Source: Saccoglossus kowalevskii (lineage: Eukaryota; Hemichordata; Enteropneusta; Harrimaniidae). From it: a stretch of 22,663 nucleotides of DNA. The stretch spans positions 546,167 to 568,829 of the forward strand of contig NW_003149267.1 of the NCBI RefSeq assembly GCF_000003605.2. Reading direction: 5' to 3'. A program made the position numbers and the translations under genes. A model generated the notes under the pieces. It did no database searches. It saw only the letters and a list, made by a program, of their open reading frames with translations, and had not been told where the DNA came from. This document shows positions 16,412 to 22,663 of this stretch, piece by piece. Numbering within the stretch: the stretch's first letter is position 1; each line of letters begins with the position of its first letter.

Positions 16412-18689
16412 GTAAGTAAATCTTCTCTGTTAGCGACATTACTATAAAATAAAACAGCTTATAATATTTAGAGAGGTTCGGTTGTATCATCACTGTCTCA
16501 TCATACATGGAGAACTGACCTTGGTGTACAATAGTGGTTTCACACATATTGAATTTTGGCATTGGGATACCATTTACACATTTGTGCGTGTTACAGTCGG
16601 GGAAGGGTTATCAGTACATTAGGATAGTATACAATGTTTGATTTTTAACTTGTGCAATACACACTTGGTAAGTCCAATAGGACACAAAAATACAGTAACT
16701 TTAACAATAACAAATAAAAATAAATCTAAGATTTAGAAAATAAAATTTGACAATATGCTGTTAATAAATTATCATCACTAAAGGAATATCTATGCATATT
16801 AAAGGGAGATGGGGGATGGAGGCAGGCAGGGTCAGGGTGAATTATTGTTAGAATAATACCAGCAACTATTGAAAACAGTGGCGTAGATACTAGTCTACAT
16901 TGGTGATGGGTATTGGTTGGTATCTCGCACAATTATGCATCACCACAGTGTGTGTGGTCTTCAGTTTACATAGATATATATAAACCACTTTATACTTGCT
17001 TTTAAACCAAAGGAGCCATAATTTATAAATGTGTGTAACCAGAGGTGAACAAATACCTCTATGGTTTATCATACAATACAACGATGTGGATTAGTGCTGT
17101 ATTTTGATTGGTGCATATTGTTCTATTTTTAGTTTTTACCCCTCATTCTCTTGGATATCACAGTGGCTGCTACACATGTATATTAATCAAATGAGTGATT
17201 CATATCTCGGTTTCAAAGCACAGAGTACATGTAAAACTGTATGAGATCAACCATGGTTTGTAAAACCTACTCAAAGCAGTCTGTCCCAGTACAGTCCTAA
17301 GACTCGTAATGCTGTGAGCATGCTTGCAATAATTGAATTGTTGCTTGAATACATTAACATTTCATAATTGTATTGTCATGGTAGTTGATTGTAATATGCC
17401 TGACCTGATTGCTGCCAATTGGCCAATCTAAATAACACAGTCACACTATTTACACAGTAATACCCAATTGCTTGTGGGCTGGGTGAAAGAATTTGTTTTT
17501 TTACTAGTATTTTATTCACATGTACATGTACATGTACCTGACAACACATTTTTTTTGTATGCAGTCATCTTGCATTTATTTATTTTTCTGTCAACATACA
17601 ATTTTTTTCCCACAAAATCTTCCATCCCACACCTCAATAACAGGGAACCATTTACCTGTATGTAAATCAAATCTGTTTTATGCGCTAGTCGTTACAAACC
17701 CTGACCCTCCCCACCTTTAGGTATGTGAGAACAAGAAAAATCACCAGACTTGCTAGATATATTATGTCCCACCCCCTTGGGTAATACAAAAAATGTCTTA
17801 TCGCCCTAAGCTATCCCTTCACTATTGTCCCCAGGTTGTTATCCCAAAGTCTGATATTTCATGAGAAAATGCCCAACCCTTTCAAGCTTCGCTGAACATC
17901 GCTATCCCAAGACAAGCCCCAAAGCAGGGTCACATACTCAGAGATGATAGGTGTTTGGGTTTCATTGACTTCATTGCATTACAAGCTTGTGATTTTTTTT
18001 CAACATGAAAAACTGTTATAGATTGTTAAGTGTACCTACAAGTTCACAATGCTCTTGGTCACCATCATTTACATAATTCAAAAACTATAGTCAATAGCTG
18101 CTCTACATGTACACAAGTCTGCATCTGGTTAACAAGATATTAACTCATTGAATGCTGACACTGCCAAAATGCCTGTATATATAGATTCAGGGAAAGGTAC
18201 AATAAAAATATATGTTGTCGTATTCGTCCCAGATGTAAATTGTTTTCTAGTGGTTTACAATAACTCATGAATTGTTTTGAATTGTCTTCCAATTATTATC
18301 AAACATTTGATTGGGGTATGTCACACATGTATATTTCAGGTGTTAGATCAAAGGTCATGTTGGCCGTGATTTACAATTTTTTTTTATCACATTGATCAGT
18401 GTTTCCCCTCAAAATCACATGTACCGGTATTTATTCAAGTCACATTTTTCAGGTCAGACATTTTCTTTTTGAATAATCAAATAAAAATAAAATAGGGTAA
18501 CCATTCATCTCAATTCTCTATCGTCCATGAGTATGTCTTCAAAAGCACATCATAATATGTAGATTTATCTGAATATAAATGCAACTACTCAAATTTATCT
18601 TTCTGTGTTATTTGTATGCAGTTTAAACTATATTACATAACTTTATAATGGGTGGACAAATTTGATTTTTTGCAAATATTTTATTCAAA
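16412..18689. other. Presumed first-intron DNA, no exon supported
   Basis: Contains an ACATGT/ACATGTAC run at 17517-17538 and a C-rich, strand-asymmetric segment at about 17690-17945 that may be an old interspersed repeat. Candidate acceptors such as TTTTTCAG at about 18451 lead quickly to stops. Confidence 0.4.
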
Positions 18690-18903
18690 TACTGTAAAAG
18701 GATTAATTGTTCACTGGGTTTTAATTTTGCTTATTTCACTGACTGGAAAATGCGCTAAATTAAAACCCAGTGAATATGTAAAATTTAGCATAGAACACAT
18801 TATCTAAATGATAAAACCGTGAATTTAAAACTCACTGAATATGCCTGAAATGGTAAATTAGCGAAATTTAAACCTAGTGAAAATTAATAGTCATTTCACA
18901 GTA
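18690..18903. mobile_element. TACTGTAAAA-family MITE, about 214 bp
   Basis: Begins TACTGTAAAAGGATTAATTG and ends TCATTTCACAGTA, with longer inverted arms (GGTTTTAATTTTGC against GCGAAATTTAAACC). Interior CCAGTGAATATG and TGCGCTAAATTAAAAC motifs are shared with the other copies. Confidence 0.65.
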
Positions 18904-19854
18904 TATGGTGACTTTCATGAAGACATGAGCATTTTTTATAGGAATTTTCAAAACATTTACCCTGGAAATCCAAATAATTCACTTTAATTTGCTATACCAA
19001 GATAACATCAGCATCATTCTTTTTGACATTATTGTTAGTTTTATTGTATTAATTATGCGTGCATCTGGATAACGTAGTAATAATTCATGATAATCAGAAT
19101 TACACATCTTATAATAACATACTATTTTTTCCCTATGCATTTATGCCACAGAACTACATGTATATTTTCAGATCTTTTCTCTGTCGGAACTAGGATTACA
19201 CTAGAAGTTGTTACCATATGTTTTGATGTCGGTTTTGTGAACAACATCATATAATAAAACCATATTGTAAAAAATCATAGAAATCTGAATATCCGTTCTA
19301 ATACCCGCGAATGACCTTAAATGCATAGAAATGTAAATGTAGATCATTGTGAATAAATTATTTCATGTGTTAAACACTCTTTCAAACACAGAGACTATGA
19401 CATTCATGTCTTGTTTGCGCATCTTCATGTATTCGATAAAAACTTTTACTCAGTAAATTATCAAGAATTGTAGTGCTTTTCAATTCTCATTGGTCATTCA
19501 ATGGTTTCCCAGTTCGCCATTTCCATCTATTGTCCTTTGCACAACATGTGGGTGTGAATAGTGGCATTATATATACATTAAATACAGTAGATCTATTTCT
19601 GATCAACATTTTGGCATATATTTTTCCCATCATATTATAATGTTGTTTGAAGACTTTTATCTAGTTCATTATATTAACTATTTTCATTGTTTTGTTTTTT
19701 AAGACCTATTACGAAACCTGTAGTTGAACTTATGAAATTATGGTATCATGATCTGTACTTACAGACAAGTGACAACCAATTCGGAGTTTAAAAAAGTCAT
19801 TTTACAGTGTATATTTTTAGCTAACAGTCCTGAGTCTCGTCTTTATGCTGTTTA
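18904..19854. other. Intronic AT-rich DNA, nothing recognised
   Basis: No conserved frame, tandem repeat or clear inverted repeat was found in this stretch. Confidence 0.4.
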
Positions 19855-20364
19855 GATGCCTCAAAGCTCTTTGATTGTATGAATCAATGGACGTACATGT
19901 AGTTATGCAAATTACTCTCAAGAGGTGTGCCTAAATTTATTGTGTGTTGTTATACACACCAACAGTTTAATGTCAGATGGGCTTATTTTCTGTCTGAAAG
20001 CTTTCATGCACTAAACTTTGCGAGTCAGAGTGGTATTTTGTCACCCCGTCTTTTTACAGTGTATGTTCATGACCTTAGAAACCGGGGTCATACATGTATG
20101 TCTGGAAGATTTCTGGATCATTTGATGTTCGCTGACGACTTGGTGTAGTATTAGCTGTGTTCCTATGTATATTTAGACAAGATTAAAGTTTAATTTCTCA
20201 ATGAAAAATTATATTTAAGATTATTAATTAATGGTTTACATAGCTGGTAATGGTAATTCCAATATTAGACGTCGTATGAAATCATTTTATGCTAAGCTTA
20301 AGATACTAAGATTTTTGGATTGCTATTCTATGAATTGTTCACACATGTGGTGTATTTTCAAAGA
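19855..20364 (+). pseudogene. Non-LTR retrotransposon reverse transcriptase fragment
   Basis: Reading from GAT at 19855 the frame gives DASKLFDCMNQW, a TAG at 19900, then LLSRGVPKF, YTHQQFNVRW, SGILSPRLFTVYVHDL and FADDLV before a TAG at 20146. These correspond to RT motifs DASKAFD, RGVP, GGILSPxLFNVYxxDL and the catalytic YADD, here FADD. The block NSNIRRRMKSFYAKLKIL follows in the +1 frame from 20249. It matches the conserved DIRRQMRCFYAK segment downstream of YADD. The spacing is shorter than usual, so an internal deletion is likely. The clade is probably CR1/jockey-like. It is inactive because of stops, the frameshift and truncation. Confidence 0.85.
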
Positions 20365-20920
20365 AACACATGAGTGATGTACATGCAGATAAAATAATGC
20401 ATTCTGTATTCTGGTCTTGGTCATAACATAAGCATATTCCAAACCCTTGTGTTGAATGACTTTTTCTTTCAGCAACCTTGTCTGTTGATTTAACCTTTTC
20501 ACCACCAGACTTTCTTGCCCAAATTTTTCTGTACTTATCTCATATTCTTCAATATTTCTAGACATGAACCAACACAAAATTTGAGTCAATTTTTTCTCAA
20601 AAAAATTTTGCTATTTTTGTCCCAATCTTCTGAAGGATTGTTCAGACTATAAACAGGACTATTTTGTGAATTTGTAGTGAAAAGTGGGAACTGGTTGTGA
20701 AAAGGATAATGAGAATTAGCCAGTACAGGCAATTTTGATTCATAAAATTGTTTAAACCTATAGAGTCTGACAATCAATGCAATTATTAATCACTTACATG
20801 TGTTTCTATTAGAGCAAATACTCTATCACAAAACACTACTGACATGCACATGGTATTTAAATTAAAAATAATGAAATACCAAAGAATGGAATCTTAGGTG
20901 TTGTTTCAGTGTATACAATT
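20365..20920. other. Intronic DNA, nothing recognised
   Basis: Open frames on the minus strand have no recognisable similarity. Part may be continuing, highly diverged retrotransposon sequence. Confidence 0.4.
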
Positions 20921-21131
20921 TACTGCAGAATACTTTATTTTTCTTGGAATTTATTTTCGCTATTTTCGCTGAAGGGATGATTCCGTGAAAATAAAATCCA
21001 GCGAATATACATTTTTTCCTATATTTTACATTAATCTCATCAAAAATCAGTGACAATAAATTCCAAGCAAAACGCCCAAAAAGCCTTTTCAGCGAAAATA
21101 AATTCCAGCAAAAATAAAGTATTCCACAGTA
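20921..21131. mobile_element. TACTGTAAAATA-family MITE, 211 bp
   Basis: Starts TACTGCAGAATACTTTATTT and ends AAAATAAAGTATTCCACAGTA in near-perfect inversion. The interior shares long matches with the 327-476 copy (TATATTTTACATT, AATCTCATCAAAAATCAGTG, TTTTCAGCGAAAAT). Confidence 0.75.
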
Positions 21132-22663
21132 TCACATTCTTATACACCAGGACGGAAAACATGGTAAAACCTTTTTCAAGTAAATATTAAATGAAATACT
21201 CGAACAGAATTCATTAGTTCAACAATCCATGTGTATACAGTGTATACAAGTACTGCACAAAAATATGTGTCAGTATCATGTGATCGATGGCCTCTCCCAC
21301 CAATTGCTGACATCACATTCCACAAATAGTCCTGGTATTACAGAGTTAGTCATTGGAAAGACTTATGTATTAGAATTTACATTTTGTGATTTGTCATACT
21401 AGTAAATGTTATCCTTACATCCAAGACTGCAAACATACAAACTCTGTACCATATTTGTTTTATTTGAAGCATATGCATGACAGAGGTGTGTCTATATGGT
21501 CCAAAATAAGTCTATTTCAATGATCGAGAATTCGCTAAATATTTTTAACGTTTGATTTGTGTTTACTTTTTTTAAAGATAATCGTCTTATAAAGCAAATG
21601 CGGTTTATAGTTACTCAACAACCAACTTGTGCATCTAGACATGAATACATTTTGAAGGGCATCACTTTAAAAAAATTAAAAATTCTAGATGTGAACACCT
21701 ATATGCAAGGGACAGAGACATGCATTTAAATTCCAGAAAAGGCCTTCTTGTCACCTTGAATCATTTAATAGCATTATCAAATGAAACAGAATCCGATACA
21801 TAAAATTATAAACTGCCTGATATTATATTTCAAAACGTGATATGTTCAGGGACATTCAACAAGAGAATTTAAGGCAGAAACCAAGAAAAGCATGAAATCA
21901 CTTGTGTGGCTTTCAAAACTATATTGGACAATGATATTAAACTAAAAGTCTCAAGACATTCGGGTGTAATTTATAAAAATATCAAAATAATATGTCTTGA
22001 CTAAATGGTTTTATGGCTTGTATTTCTTGGACTGAATGTTGTGTTTCCATCATCATGATGGTGGGTTACAAATTATATGGAAACTTATGAATCTCCAAAA
22101 AGTCTTAAAACAAGACAAAATTACAAGTATTATTGTGACAGGCAATAAAGAACTTATCAGTGTTACAAAATTAATGAAAACGTCTTGAGACATTCCATTT
22201 GACTGATGAAGAAACTAGATATGACGAGTTTGAAGTGATGCAAAAGACAAATTGTAAATGAGTCTACTTGTTATACTTAATGATGTGCTGTACAGGGCTT
22301 AATAAGTTTTTTTATTCCTCTGATATCTGAATGCGCTGAATTAAATTCCAGTGAATTTTCACATTTAATCACAGAATGCAATTTTACCTTCACAAATCAG
22401 TGACTTTACAATCGTTTTCACTAAACATTGGACGATCAGATTGTGGTAAATGTTGATACATCAGAGCAAGTACCTAATGAAATTGCCACTGATTTTATCA
22501 CTACTAATCAAAACATTATAACTGTAGCCTAAACATTTTTGATACAATGTATACCTGACTGAGTCTTCGAGGCGCCATTCTGTCTTTTTCTACTCAATTA
22601 TAATGTTACGTTTGTGTGTGTGTCCCGGTAGTGTGTCCAGACACCCAGAGCATCTAACGCGGG
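21132..22663. other. Intronic DNA with a degenerate MITE at about 22330-22415
   Basis: The segment AATGCGCTGAATTAAATTCC then AGTGAATTTTCACATTTA resembles the interior of the 18690-18903 element, but its ends are eroded. Otherwise no gene or regular repeat is visible up to the window end. Confidence 0.45.

Noticed and set aside
18451-18500. A possible second exon after TTTTTCAG
   Set aside because: The phase fits, but the frame is short, low complexity and ends at TAG without a donor.
19702-19790. A possible second exon of the membrane-protein gene after TTTTTTAAG
   Set aside because: Joining it to the phase-2 donor at 16411 creates TGA at once.

Overview
This window is eukaryotic nuclear DNA from an AT-rich, intron-rich animal genome. 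The visible genes have GT-AG spliceosomal introns, and the rest is dense with small inverted-repeat elements, minisatellites and decayed non-LTR retrotransposons. The repeat style (roughly 140-bp units with lines like 'cattcaaacttggtacatag', frequent ACATGTA and TACCGGTA palindromes) suggests a marine invertebrate, perhaps a lophotrochozoan such as a mollusc. That placement is an inference, not a proof.

Positions 1472-8810 (+) hold the one confidently named gene. Six exons encode the C-terminal 223 residues of BABAM1/MERIT40, the vWA-like scaffold of the BRCA1-A and BRISC deubiquitinase complexes. All five introns have good splice sites, the phases agree, and the joined exons (672 nt) stay open to a TGA. 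The N-terminal exon or exons were not found and probably lie upstream of the window. Introns 2 and 3 carry TIR elements and a roughly 140-bp tandem array. Intron 5 begins with a 48-bp minisatellite whose unit includes the last bases of exon 5 plus its 5' splice site, giving 15 copies of GAG|GTATGT in a row. The 3' splice site before the same exon is also tandemly duplicated (20-bp unit).

Positions 1-1471 hold an exon-like open stretch at the edge, a TACTGTAAAATA-type MITE, a broken three-zinc-finger ORF resembling the N-terminus of R2-like retrotransposons, a lone MITE end, and a frameshifted coding-like stretch.

Positions 8811-16304 are the BABAM1 3' UTR and about 7 kb of intergenic DNA. 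This contains a TIR/palindrome element, 114-124-bp repeats, a (TACA)n microsatellite, and a near-perfect 69-nt hairpin at 14268-14336.

Positions 16305-16411 (+) are the first coding exon of a second gene, a small membrane-protein start in a TISU/YY1-like start context downstream of CpG-richer DNA. Its next exon was not found, so 16412-22663 appears to be first-intron sequence. That stretch holds two more MITEs of the TACTGTAAAATA family, a degenerate third, and a reverse-transcriptase pseudogene at 19855-20364.
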